DNA from: Gracilaria gracilis
Lineage: Eukaryota; Rhodophyta; Florideophyceae; Gracilariales; Gracilariaceae
Assembly: GCA_030374805.1 (NCBI GenBank)
Contig: JARGSG010000084.1
Location: 62,001 to 126,000 of the forward strand
DNA length: 64,000 nt
Direction of reading: 5' to 3'
How positions within the stretch are numbered: the first letter of the stretch is position 1; every line of letters starts with the position of its first letter. Shown here in pieces: positions 44,701 to 56,002 of this stretch. The notes beneath the pieces are model-generated. The model was not told where the DNA came from. It searched no databases and was given only the letters and a program-made list of their open reading frames with translations. The translations under genes were made by a program, and so were the position numbers.

Positions 44701-45548
44701 CACCGGCTAACTTGTCCACCAGGATTTCCCACCATTTGGGCCCATACTCATACTTCCCGATACAGGATCCAATCTCGCTGTCATCGAGTATATGAAGAAC
44801 ACTTTCGATACTACTCGCGAAATCGCGTTGTCCCACAAGACTATCAAGTCCCCCATATTCTAAGCCAGCAGTTTGCGAATGTAGTGTTGAAGACCTTCTC
44901 AAAGATAGGAGTACATAGTTCGTGGATAGCGGGAAGTTTATTGCATCCTCGTATGCGGTCCTTGGGCTTTGTCAAGGATTCTGTTAGGCGCAATATGTAC
45001 AAAGGAAATGGAAGCCTTTTAATCAAGCGCCTTCTACGCAAATTTGACGCAACTGAAAGCAGTGACGAAGTATTTGTTGTGAAGGAATCTATAGCTCCAA
45101 AGGAATTGGGGGCGGAAACGTTTCGCTTATCAGATACGTTCGATATTTTGCGGATCAAAGCGCTAGCGATCTGGATTCATTCGAGAAATACATGGCAGGG
45201 AGGTTTCCTCCAGCTGCCTTGCCGCAGCTTAAAGCAATTAGTAAGGAAGAAGACCATGGAACAAATCTTGTAAGATTTTTGGTCAGTCAGGAGACATTGT
45301 ATCCAGATTTATCAAAAATTGCACTGCGCATATATGCCGCGCCAGTCTCATCTTCAAGTGGTGAACGAAACTTCAGCGCTGTGAATAGGATCGTAACTAC
45401 AGAGAGGTCTAAGCTCAAGAGCGGATTAGTAGAAAATATGTTGTATTTACGTTCGATAGTACAGCATTAAACATTGCTCTAATTGTTGGTATAGAATAAC
45501 TGTAGTATTTGTCATGTGTTCCTGGTGGTAAAAGAGCAATAAAGATAT

Positions 45549-45613
45549 GACAGATTGATCAAGGTCAAAAAGTATCACAGATTGGTCAAGGTGAAAAGGT
45601 ATCACAGATTGGG
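45549..45613 (+). repeat. 27-bp tandem repeat
   Basis: Two full units (45549-45575, 45576-45602) of a CACAGATTGGTCAAGG-like sequence and the start of a third lie just after the hAT gene. A second pair of direct repeats, GCACATCCGAGTA, follows near 45648 and 45692. Confidence 0.8.
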
Positions 45614-45713
45614 CGCGAAGAGAGCGAAGTACAATGTAAAGTTATTGCACATCCGAGTATTGTTTGTATGACGGAATAAGACATATATAGTCGCACATCC
45701 GAGTACTGGTAGT

Positions 45714-47757
45714 ATGGCAAAGAGCAAGACACATATGTTGAGACGTTCGCTTTTGACAGTATCATCAGTATTCACAAGAAACTACCGAGATTTCGTCATT
45801 CATCCTGGAGAGATGGACTGTTTCGGTCAACAACAGCTCAATGGATTGAGACAAAAAGCTGAAGAACTATCGAGCTTTCGATTTATTAGGAGAGATGCTG
45901 CAGGTTTACAAGCCGCTTCATATCCACAGTCGTGTACCATCAGGTGTTCCATTTTTCCGGTAGGGAAGGTGAATACATCTTCCTGTGTGTGTGGGGCCAT
46001 GATGTGGTTACCGTGTTGTTCCATCCAGTGTTCTGTGGGAGTGCCACTTCCTTCTGGACAGTAACAGCGCTCCGGTTGCGTCAAGGGTTTCATTCTATAC
46101 TCTTCATTCGGTGTCTGATTGGATACGCGAAATTTGATATTATATGTGGGAGAAGGGGCCGGGTTTGTTATGGAAATTGTCCTACTGTCGGCCACGAAGA
46201 ACATCCCTCTGACTCTACCAGCACGGGATGCGGACGCGCCACATTCATACGGTGATTTGCTGCTCAAACACTACCCGAGTGAAGACAAGGCATGGATCCC
46301 TCTTGAGGGATTTGAGCCAGAATCCTGCATGGACTGTGCACACGACTTTCTCCAACGCCTACTCTCCGATTTTCCCGCTGGTTCCCAAAAGCACATAGAG
46401 CTTCTGAAAGTCCGGTTGTTTCGAAGCCTGTATTATTGTGTGTACCAAGGCCTTGAATCTGCCCTTTCGAAGGATCCAGCAGATACAACTTTTGTCAAAG
46501 CAGTGGGCGATTAGGGTGGCGTTCACGAGATGAACTTCGTAAAACGTAAGGAAACAATTTAGCGGACGGGGAGGGAGCGAGGTTGGTTTGCAAAACTGAA
46601 AATCCGGCCCAGGAGAACGCGTTCTACCATATCAATCGATGCGGGCGTATCTGAGGCACCTGAAAAACAATGCTGCGGACCCCGGTAAAACGTCATCGTG
46701 TCCGGATGTCACCAAGCCGTCGTCAAAACTGAACATGGACTGGCAAATTCTTCTGCTCGCTTTTGTTTAGGTCACAAAGCCTATTGCAAACCATGCCACT
46801 CTCAACAGAGTCGTCCAAACTGCAGAGGCAGGGCAACACGGAAACTGTATGGACCCAAAAATGTCTTTGTTTGCCATTAGAGAGCCATTCTGACATCTCA
46901 AGTACAGTGGTATAAGTTAAAAGTCGTACCATATGGACTGCAATACCGATGTACAAATGGAATGGTGAAAGCACATGTTGTGCTACGGCTGGCGGCATTC
47001 AGAGAGGAGTGGTGTGGGTAAGAACTATCATGCTAAGAGGATTGGGCAGGCATCATCTGTCAAATACAGAAACGGAGTAGAGGTTGTTCGTGAGAAGGGT
47101 CCAGAGCTGGAAGCATTCTATTGTACAGCGCGGAAGTTCGTACAAAAGAGGTTATGACGCCGGTAAGAAAAAGAGAATAGCTCAGTATGCATGCACGGTA
47201 GTCGAAGAGCAGGGCATCGATAATTGGCGTGAAGGCGCAATGTACATGCGCAGAAGACGTGATAAGATATGAAGTGCCTTCGGACAAGCAGGAGCGACTT
47301 GTTCCACCGTCGTTGTGCACGCAGCTCAAGCTCAGAAAAGCCATCGGGTGTGGAAAGCGTGATATGGTAGAGAACGCAGATTTGGAGCTCGGGAATATCA
47401 AACAGCTGCTCTTCACACGCGGCGACAAGCCGTACACCACGAACCTTCTATTCGAGAACGAAATGTTGGCCGTAGTAGCGTTGTGTGGCGCGGAAGCGCC
47501 AAGTCCAGTATTCACGAGCACGAAGTAAGTTCATGCTGGGTTCGTGTGTTGCATGGTTCGCTTTGGGAGCAGGTGTATGCTGAGGGAAAGACGGAGTGTG
47601 GCAAAAGGCTGAATCTCACGGAAGGACGCATGCTGGAGGCGGAAGGAGAGCGCATCTGCACCTATGTGGACGAATTGCTCGGCGTTCATTGCATGGCGAA
47701 CGGCAGCCTGCGGAAATTGTGCGTTAGTGTTCATGGGTACGCGCCGCCGTTCTAATC
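45714..47757 (+). other. unassigned plus-strand frames, probably decayed gene(s)
   Basis: Frames 46119-46514 (131 aa, DLLLKHYPSEDKAWIPLEGF), 46698-46880 (Cys/His-rich), 47229-47528 and 47483-47755 (YVDELLGVHCMANGS) read like pieces of one or more proteins broken by shifts. No family is recognised. Their position between a hAT and a pogo-like element suggests mobile-element origin. Confidence 0.3.
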
Positions 47758-47953
47758 GTGCAACGTCTTTTCGGACGGAGTGGGGGCCAATGTTTGGTCG
47801 GCGCACATCGAGTTGCGGCAAATACAATACTTTATCTTGTGTAGCGATGGATTAATTGGGAAAGATTGTGCCGATTAATTTTTTATAAAAATATTTATTA
47901 TATGGAGAGAGAGGAAAGTGGTCGTTAAAAAATTAGTCAATTGAAGCAAAACC

Positions 47954-48029
47954 GAGCTTGAACCTGGGCGAAGGGCGGAAGTGCCCGCCCAACTCCAATT
48001 CCCGGCTACACCATCCGACCATTAGGCCA
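47954..48029 (-). other. tRNA-like RNA polymerase III promoter (SINE head or tRNA pseudogene)
   Basis: On the minus strand TGGCCTAATGG (48029-48019) fits the A box exactly, and GGTTCAAGCTC (47964-47954) resembles the B box with mismatches. They lie about 55 bp apart with a GGGCGG/CCGCCC hairpin between, like a long variable arm. The acceptor and T arms do not pair properly, so it is not a working tRNA. Confidence 0.35.
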
Positions 48030-49020
48030 CACGCCAACGGGGAGGTTCATCGACGGAGGGCCGCTCAGAACTGGGATTATTTAACTGGGTGATCCAGAAA
48101 TATCCGGTGTAAGCGTGGCTGGTGTCCGGCAAAATCCGGTTTTGCTTTTTTCACTGCTATTTTTGTTTGAATCCGTTTGTTTCGATTTTGTTTTAGATTT
48201 ATTTTGTCCATATTTACTTTAAATGGAAAAGTTTTTTCCGGGATTTTCCAGTATCAAAATAGATCATAACTAAGTTTGTATTTTTCTGCTCGAAAGGAAT
48301 GGACACAAACTATTCTGGAATCTTATTTTTGTTCCCGGAGCCTTTCTTTCGTGTTTCTTACCGATTGCCTCTGGTACTACACTATTTGTTATTTCTCTAT
48401 GGCCGTCTAGTCTCTGGCACAGTGCGGTGCTAATGTAGATAATATTCGTCGGGTTAAACCCCTAGAACAAGGTGGTGTGATGCGAAGGAATCGACGACGA
48501 CCAAGCATACTTACTGCCTCGAAGTGGGACACTGTGAATGGAAAGAGGAAGCTGGCGCGGAACATCAGACACGGTCGACCTCACAAACGACATAGAATGA
48601 ATAATGACGTTGCTATAATGGCGGCGCCGTTGCCAGCCATTTTGGCAACTACTTCCACCCACATGGTCGCTGGGTCCAGCGTTGACGCGCTGTACAGTGG
48701 GAGCCCCACGAATGTGAACAACTTGAGAAGCAAAAGTGAAAATGGACTTTTGAGTTCGCTCCTTTTGCTTTTCAATTCGGGTAACTGACAGAAAACCGAG
48801 TGCAGTGGAAGTAGACGCTCTCGAAAAGAGAAATAAGACCTTTATGGAGATGAGATCGCTACCGAACGATACTCTGAACACAAACGCATATATTCGACGT
48901 TTTGCACCTCAAAGGCTGAGAAGCTGCGCAGATAAATTACTCATACATTACTATGAAAAACCAAATCACGCCGCCTGCAAATTTGGTTCCAGAGAACCGG
49001 CCACCGTCCTCCCTGAGCCT
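48030..49020. other. unassigned stretch before the pogo-like transposase
   Basis: AT-rich near 48.2-48.4 kb, then overlapping short frames on both strands (48462-48881 minus, 48477-48788 plus) with no recognised domain. Presumably the 3' flank of the minus-strand pogo-like element; its inverted end was not recognised. Confidence 0.3.
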
Positions 49021-50634
49021 TCAGACTAACACTACCAACTTAACCCTTTGTGCCCTTCGCTTCGCGGCGTTACTCTTTGCAACCGCTTTTCGGACAGATA
49101 AAGGCCGAGGTAAGTTAAACTTCTCTCCGAACCGCTCCGAACGACGCGTGGCAGCAGAGCGCTCGCATTCTAACCGCATCACTCGCTTTTTATCCTTCTC
49201 AACCGCCAAAACCCGTTCCTCCTCGGCTACTTTTGACTGCCAGGCGTTTCGCACCTTCTCTTTCTTTCCCTCGTACAAACGCAGCAAACTAAGCGCAGCG
49301 TCTGAAGTCAATACAGCGCCATATGTAGTATCAAGAAATCCCGAAGACTGAACATGGACATCCTGGACAATTTCTGCGACTGTTTTCTCGTTTTGTTCGT
49401 CCATCATTGCCACCATGTCCTCAATGCTTGCGAACCTGTACGGTTCCTCGAAGCTGTACGGGCGAGCTTTGGCAAATAGACGGCAATCATCGAAGGGATA
49501 CAACCCGGTTTTCGAGAAGGCAGCGGCTATGTTTTTGGGGGTAACACTTGTGCGGTAGGCTTTGCAAATAATTTGCGAGACATCGAACTCGTCCAAAGGT
49601 TTTCGAGCCCTTCGAGATGAGCGGTACACTTTCTCCAGAAGCTGCCGGTAATGGTATTTCAGTGAAGGGAAGACGGCCACATCTAGTGGTTGTGTGGTAC
49701 CACTGGTGTGCGCCGGAAGTGTGTAAGCAATAATTCCATACTTTGCCATCAATTCCAGAATCAGAATATCGAGGTGGCTACGATACCCATCGTATATCAG
49801 GAGAATCTTCTTACCATCCTTCCTCTTTTCTTCGGTGTCCTTAACCAGCTGCTTGGCCCACTTAAAGAAGTTGGACTTGTCAACCGAAGCAATATCTCTC
49901 CGCGCGGTAACGAGGGACCCATGCGGAAGCAGTTCACTAATACACTGGCCGACTTCATTTCCACCATTTCTTGTGATACGGCGCGTGCGAATGCGAGTGC
50001 CTTGATAGAAGAACATCGGCCGACCTTGCGTTCCGTCCGCAAAGACGCTTGTAAGAAGCGTGATGCGATTGACATTCTCAAACCGAGGGTTTGTTACGTG
50101 TGGCACGACTCCCTTCTCTGCCAGTACCTTCTTCTGGTTCCCATATTTCGTGTCTGTTGCAGGAGAAAAGCCAGTTTCGTCTACGTTTAGGATGTTTTGA
50201 GGTGGAATGCTATGCGCGCCGGTGACTGTTTTGATTTTGGTCATGTGTGCTACGAGAACTTTGGCATTGGTTGCGAGGTAGCGCTTTGAGTCCTGTCGCG
50301 ATGGTTTCCTGAAGGTTATGCGGTCACTGTGTCTTGATTCGAAAAGCTCACAGAAGCGTCTGCCAGGCCTTCCGTCTTTGAATCGAATGGAATCCTTCCG
50401 CCAGGGTGGGAAAGTCGACACGATTGCTTCTACAACATCAATCAGGTCTGTGCGGGATATCGGACGTCCGCGCTGTGCATAGTGAAGGAGGAGCTCGACC
50501 ACTTCGTTTTCTTCAATTGTGGTTAGGGTGGTTCTGGATTCGGTTCGCTGTGGAGTTTCTCCAGTTCGTCGGTGGTAGTGGTGGTGAAGTGTTGACGGTG
50601 ATAGGTGGCTTTTGGTGGCTGCTTTGCGAAACGA
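49021..50634 (-). pseudogene. pogo/Tigger-like DDE_1 transposase, copy B, nearly whole
   Basis: The frame is open from 50634 to 49021. The psq-type helix-turn-helix is half visible (SFRKAATKSHLSPSTL) and is cut by an in-frame TAA at 50635-50637. Then come the CENP-B-like segment (ELLLHYAQRGRPISRTD, GRPGRRFCELFESRH) and the catalytic core. Counting from the GTG at 50502, the three Asp are D108 (NVDETG), D238 (LIYDGYRSH) and D274 (QPLDV), 35 residues apart in the last pair, as in pogo. A Lys/Arg-rich coiled tail ends the protein. The first ATG within the frame (50244) would omit the DNA-binding half, so the copy probably cannot bind its own ends despite an intact core. Confidence 0.85.
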
Positions 50635-50637
50635 TTA

Positions 50638-52733
50638 CCCGGAATCTACAAGCTGGATGCCATTTTGAATGTAGCGTTCAATTCGGTGACTACCGAGGCG
50701 ATAGTATGGATTACGGCAGGCTGGTGGCATTTTGTTGTGTTGTTGATTGTGATGAGAAGAGAGAAAGGTTATAGTTCAGGTTTGAAAGCTGGGAGGTGGG
50801 TTAAATAGTGTACTGGGTTTGTGGGGAGTGTTACGATGAGTTTTGCTGGCTGGTACGGAGATTGAGATTTGGCTACACACACAGCGATGATTGGGTTGGT
50901 TCGTTGTGCTGGATGCGGTTACGCAAAGTGGTGTGTCCGCGTTGTTCACAGGATGCACAGGGTTTCGGTTCTGAGGCTGAGCTGGGAGAAATAAGAAAGA
51001 GTGGTGCAGGGCGAGTCACCAAGGCGCTTGCTTTTGCGTTTTCGCAGTTTTGCACCCCACAAGCCCTCGGCTTGCGCCTCAATGATGTGCAGAATGTATC
51101 GCAAAGGTCATCACCGTGCTACGGATTCATCTTGCTCGTCTTGGAATGGACATTGCAAGCGTTTCGAGCTGGTTTATGTCTTTTTCGGTAATTTGTTTGT
51201 AAAATTTAGGGGTTTTGAACACGAGGTACCTGTCCAAAACTTGAGGGTCACTAACAGTACACAGCCTCCAGCGGCGTTCACAGCGCAGCCCACAACAGGC
51301 AAAAGGCGAAAATACACGACGTATTGAGTGTATGAAATGGATTGAATTTGAACCAATAAACGGGCAGGGACCCGACTTGGGGCGCTGCCCATGCGCCGTG
51401 GTACCCAACTCAACGGGACCTTACGCCGCATTTATAAACGCCAATCACAGCTCTCTATTCGCTCTATTCTCCAATACGATGCCAGGGACCCAACTCAAAC
51501 TAGCTTCACTTCCCCGTTACCTACGTAAGAACAACGTTCTGCTCCCGAATGGTGCTCCAATTTTTCTACTACCTGGTACCGTTGGTACCGAGGGTAGAAA
51601 ACTTGTAGATTGACACTGACACTGAAAAACAGTAAAGCGCTCATGCTCCTGTAGTCGCTTCGAAATCAGGGGCGCGAGCGAGTAATAAAGAAGCTCATGC
51701 GCCATGCTCTGCCATGTTCCGCTCCGGGGCCTCGTATCTTTGACCTTCGTACCCTCTCATATGCGCGCCATAGCGATGATGTCACAGGCCCGAAGGGCGG
51801 TACGAAGCGATATCTTTCCCGTTTCACAGACCCGTCTGCTAGGTCACCGCTCTCTTTGCACGATAGTCACGTCTCCATGGCTCTTCAATTCGCCAATGCG
51901 CTCCTTTCCCTAGCTTTTGTAACCCTCCTTTCACTTCTTCTTATCTTCTGCTTCCCTGCAGTTCCTGGCACAGGCCTGCACGTTCTCCGTCCCTTATGCC
52001 ATCAAACAACCTAAGGCCGCAACTCAATGCAACTTCCGCTTCCATTAGTCACTGGGCCTTGGCATGGGACAATTATACAGCTCTCCGTGAAGCTCCGCCC
52101 GGTGATATGCTCGCAGACCTGGTCGATGCTCTGCACCAACTCCAAAAACCCGTCCAACCTTCAGAATCGCTAACGTGAACCCATACGTCCAGAAAAGCAA
52201 TGCCGTGGCACCAAAAGCGAGGTGAGACGATAAGATAACGCTCAGCATGATGAATAAGAATGCCGAATTGGCGGTCTTCTCATTGAAAACGCCTCCAACA
52301 AGCTGCCACCATAAGGCCGCCATTGAACTTTCGCCCCGCAAGCGACACTTGAGGTCTGCAGAAAAAGAGTGCGGTTTTTACGCCGAGTAGATGTGGACTC
52401 AGAGTTTGGAGCGCAGCGAGTGGGACCGTCACGTGACTGAGGACACCGCTGCACATGCGCGACGATGGCACCGCTCTCCGACGGCCGCTGCCATCATGCT
52501 ACCAAACTAGTAAATGACCATACGTTTCTTTCCTACGATGACAGCACCAGTTGCTCTCAAGTTTCTCAACTTGCTCCATCGTCCCCACCCAAGGCGTCGA
52601 GCACGTTGCTATTGCGTCCATTACCGACAGAACCATCCTCGCCGTTAGCTCTGCCGGCGCAACCATCAGCGCCGTCGCTACTTTTACCTCCAGTGCGGCT
52701 GGATGTGGAGCGTTCCGTAACATGATACATGTA
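50638..52733. other. unassigned stretch between two pogo-like elements
   Basis: Short frames occur (51332-51613 plus, 51704-52178 plus; a hydrophobic minus frame 52341-52045 with a possible membrane segment) but none is recognised and several overlap. The 50.6-50.7 kb part holds a remnant of the copy B DNA-binding domain in other frames. Confidence 0.3.
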
Positions 52734-54974
52734 TCATCGGGGAGGCCATGTTTGGGACAGACGGCATTCTTGGGACAGTAATTTAGTAATTATTTCAGCG
52801 CTTTCTGGACAGCGGGCCAGGCGCTGATACCAAATAAGCTCTAACGCCTCAACCACGTGAGCAAATCCAAATCTGACAACGGATTTGAATCGCACGCGCT
52901 TTCTTCGATTATATAGGTATCTCTCGACCCCCAACACATGCCATGAGCCCCTCAGTGGCGATGGCAATCCCCCACACCAGTCTCGAGTGCTGCCAACATC
53001 CTCGGATACTGCGTGATGAGTCCGAAACGAATTCAGGCCCCAAAGGCAAACCGGGCCTCTCTTGATCAAGTGAACAAAGCAATTGCGTACTGTCAAACCG
53101 CAAAGTGTCCCATTCGTGTAGCCGCTGATAGATTCAAAATCTCCAAGTCTCGCCTGCACAGAGCCATTAAGCACGGAGTTGCTAAGCAACGCATGGGCCG
53201 ACCACCTGTCCTTCGCCCTGATGAAGAAAAAATAATTAAGGATGCCGTGCTCTACTACTCACGAAATGGAACTCCACTCTCCAGAGAGTGCTTCAAAGAG
53301 CTTGTACAACTTTTTTTTCAAATCACTGCCAATATCACGACAGAAAACAATTCCTTTCACGGAGAGAAAGCCAGGCGACGACTATGTCAAGAACTTCTTC
53401 CAGAGACACCCCTGTATAACACTAAAACGTCGGGCAAACCTGGAGAAACTGCGTGCAGTCGCGATGTCGCCGGAGGTGCTGGCAACAGACTTTGCCCGCC
53501 TGCATCAAGCCTACAAAGAATACGGCATATGCTCCCCCGAGCAAGTATTCAATATTGATGAAAGCGGCTTCTCCATTCGCACTGCCGCACGAGCAAGATC
53601 AAAGGCATTGTTCGACGTGAATGGACGAAGCAATTCCACTGAATTAAAGTGGAGCAGTAACGCACAGCACGTCACTATCATGCGGTCGTGTCAGCGGATG
53701 GCAGAGCCTGGTCCCCTCTAGTCGTACTCCCAGGAGTACGAGCGAAGTACAGAACGCGCGGCGATGGTGTAAAAGAAACGCTGCAGTGCTTTCTTCCGTT
53801 CAATGCGAAAACTGTGTACCGCGACCCAGCCCGGGTGGACTCCCAAATCTTCTACCAATGGGTCCAGTCGTTCGTCGAGGAAACGGCTTTTCTGCGCAAG
53901 AAACATCGTCATATACTCGTAACGTTTGACGGATATGGAGCTCATGTTACGTAGAAAGCTCTCAAGCTTATAAAGGATAACAACATCGTGGCAGTTGGAC
54001 TCCCCGACCATACCTCGCACTGGACACAAGTTCTTGACTACACTGTTTTTTCGCCGTTCAAAAATCGCTTTCGAAACCTGCTGAACAGTCGCACATTGAT
54101 ACAGAACAGTGAGCAGCGGAGCGATATATATACGCTGTGTGAAATACTTACCGGTGGGTACAACCAAGCTGTTTCGTATACCAATATTGTGAAGGGATTT
54201 GAAGCGTGTGGAGTATGGGATTCCCATCGGAAGGCACCGAACTATCGTGTGATTTGTAAGAATGACATTACTAATATTGAGGGATATGAATCACATGAGG
54301 AAGCCTTTGAATCATATAAAGATTTGGTGCTTGCGTTTTAAAGTTCTCGTCGTCTTTTTGAGGCAGACAGCAGCGTTATTGAGAACGGTACTCTCAACAC
54401 AAGCCACAGTGCTTTGTTGACTTCCTCCTGTGTACTAGACGGCTTGCATGAGAAGGAGCAGGAGAGGCTTACCGCAGAGCAAGAGAGAGTCGCTCGTGCT
54501 GCGGCTGCGCAGCAGCGCTGCTCCGCTCGAGAGGCAGAGGCGGAGAGAAAGCGTCTGGAGCGAGAAGAAGCCGAGCGACGTAAGCGATCTCATGAGGAGT
54601 GGCTCAAAGAGCGCGCTTCGCGCGGGCGGGACCTTAGCCGAACAAGGGCCGCTCGGCGAATGCGCGCAAGGCTACAGCGCTCTGTCCGGCAACAGGACAA
54701 TTAGGGTACATTGCTTTTTTGGGCTAGAATGCGTCGTTAGATATTTTGATTTCGTCCCGTTCTTTGCCAGGACACGGGCACTTAAGGGGTTACTCCTTAA
54801 CTCGCTGCGCTGCCATATTAAGCGTCAGCGTGACATGATATCCCGTTGACCTTTGAATATGATTGGCAACTTTAACTGCCGATCTTGATGACAAAGTTTC
54901 ACATGATGGGTCGTTGGAGAAGTACTTTTTTCATTTAAAAGTTCATATTTGTCCCAGAATTCCCTCCCTCCTGA
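52734..54974 (+). mobile_element. pogo/Tigger-like DNA transposon, copy C, with candidate inverted ends
   Basis: A transposase gene (53016-54704) lies between imperfect inverted ends: left TCATCGGGGAGGCCATGTTT then GGGACA; right complement TCAGGAGGGAGGGAATTCTG then GGACAA. Both are flanked by TA (52732-52733 and 54975-54976), the target duplication of Tc1/mariner/pogo. The ends match at roughly 70 percent, so the boundary call is tentative. A 16-bp palindrome ATGATACATGTATCAT overlaps the left end. Confidence 0.5.
53016..54704 (+). pseudogene. pogo/Tigger-like DDE_1 transposase, copy C, broken
   Basis: It begins at the ATG at 53016 with a complete psq helix-turn-helix (AIAYCQTAKCPIRVAADRFK, then ISKSRLHRAIKHG), then GRPPVLRPDEEKIIKDAVLY. 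The catalytic core keeps FNIDESGFS, VTFDGYGAH and QVLDYTVFSPFK, so all three Asp remain. Shifts near 53335 and 53690 and an in-frame TAG near 53955 break the frame. The C-terminal tail (54414-54704) is a long Glu/Arg-rich coiled coil, as in copies A and B. Of the three copies it has the best-preserved DNA-binding domain. Confidence 0.8.
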
Positions 54975-55014
54975 TACTGCAAGTTCCAGCCTGAAGTTCA
55001 GGCCCTAAACCATG

Positions 55015-55468
55015 ACACTGCTTACAGCAGAACGCGCTCGACGCACCTCTTACAGCAAAAAAGAAAAAAGTTGCCTTTCACGTTCCCGAAGTTGAGACCG
55101 ATGATACGAAGGTGTATCTTGCCAGGAATGTTGTTGAAAAATTTGACAACAAACAGCGAGTTTTGTCCGAAGCTGTACATCGTAGCGTATCGGACATAGC
55201 ATGGGAAAGAGCGTGCTATCCATATTCGAGAGGGGCCACTTTGTCATTTGCGCGCAACCCACCGCCGAGACCCTCAAAGGTGGACGCATCACGTTTTGTG
55301 CCGGTTAGGCTGCTGTTCACTGCTGCATACACACCCTCGACCCACTGTGAACTGGCATCTGCCAGAACATGTGGTACCACAAAACTCACATGCCCAATCG
55401 TTGTGGCCGTTGAAACAGCACAGTGGTATTGTCCAATGCAAGTTATGGTATACGAATCACATAATATG
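55015..55468 (+). other. protein-like frame without a start codon, upstream of the 990-aa gene
   Basis: After a TGA near 55012 the frame runs through KKKKVAFHVPEVETDDTKVY, LARNVVEKFDNKQ to a stop at 55468 with no ATG near its beginning. TTACAG at two sites near its start could be splice acceptors. It may be an exon, a truncated gene or chance. 55469-56002 shows nothing further. Confidence 0.3.
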
Positions 55469-56002
55469 TAGTATTATTATGTGCCAGTCATAAGATATTC
55501 GAAACCTAATGTCAACCCTTCAAACGGTTCGTTCGGAGTATGATACCACTTCTCGCCGTTTCAATCGGTTCAATTACGCCTGATTTCGGTTTCCAGTCCT
55601 GCGTAATACATCTCATGTGAAGGTGGAAGCCATACGCGTCGTCCCGCTGCGGTATCTACTGTACCTTCGAAGGTACAGTGCGCAGGGGAATGATACAGTA
55701 CAACTGTAAGCCCCAAGAATGTCTTGCTTCATGCGCTTTGTGTGCTCTCCAGGACCGGACCCAATTGTTCCTTGCCCAAAGTATATACGAAGAATCCAGC
55801 AGGACATCCGATCATCAAAGTAGAAACGCACCGCACCGCTTCTCACCCGGGCACCGCGTTGCCGCCCCCCTCACTCTCACATTCTGCTTCACGTTCAATT
55901 TCATTAAGGCCAATGCTTTAGAACGTTACGCGAGGGCACAGCCGGCTTTATCAAGCCCTGTTGGCAACGTCACATTCCGAACAAACCTTGGATTCCCTGC
56001 GA

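Larger units (their letters stand above)
42411..45470 (+). pseudogene. hAT-family transposase, split by an insertion
   Basis: Upstream part: LPLSFAYRSEGMEELAKAL (42411), GGGVTSDGLKNDLNG with the first catalytic region (about 42725), FVSDCASTI with the second Asp region and CVSHQLNTVMKHAVE (42903-43184), then a helical part to 43485. Downstream part, from about 44.8 kb: SLLHPRMRSLGFVKD and the C-terminal dimerisation domain (45192-45470) with YPDLSKIALRIYAAPVSSSS and GERNFSAVNRI. The hATC motif is diagnostic. About 1.2 kb of unrelated sequence separates the parts, and several stops and shifts break the frames. Confidence 0.8.

Noticed and set aside
47954-48029. A functional tRNA gene
   Set aside because: Acceptor and T arms do not pair and the B box has mismatches; kept only as a tRNA-like promoter.
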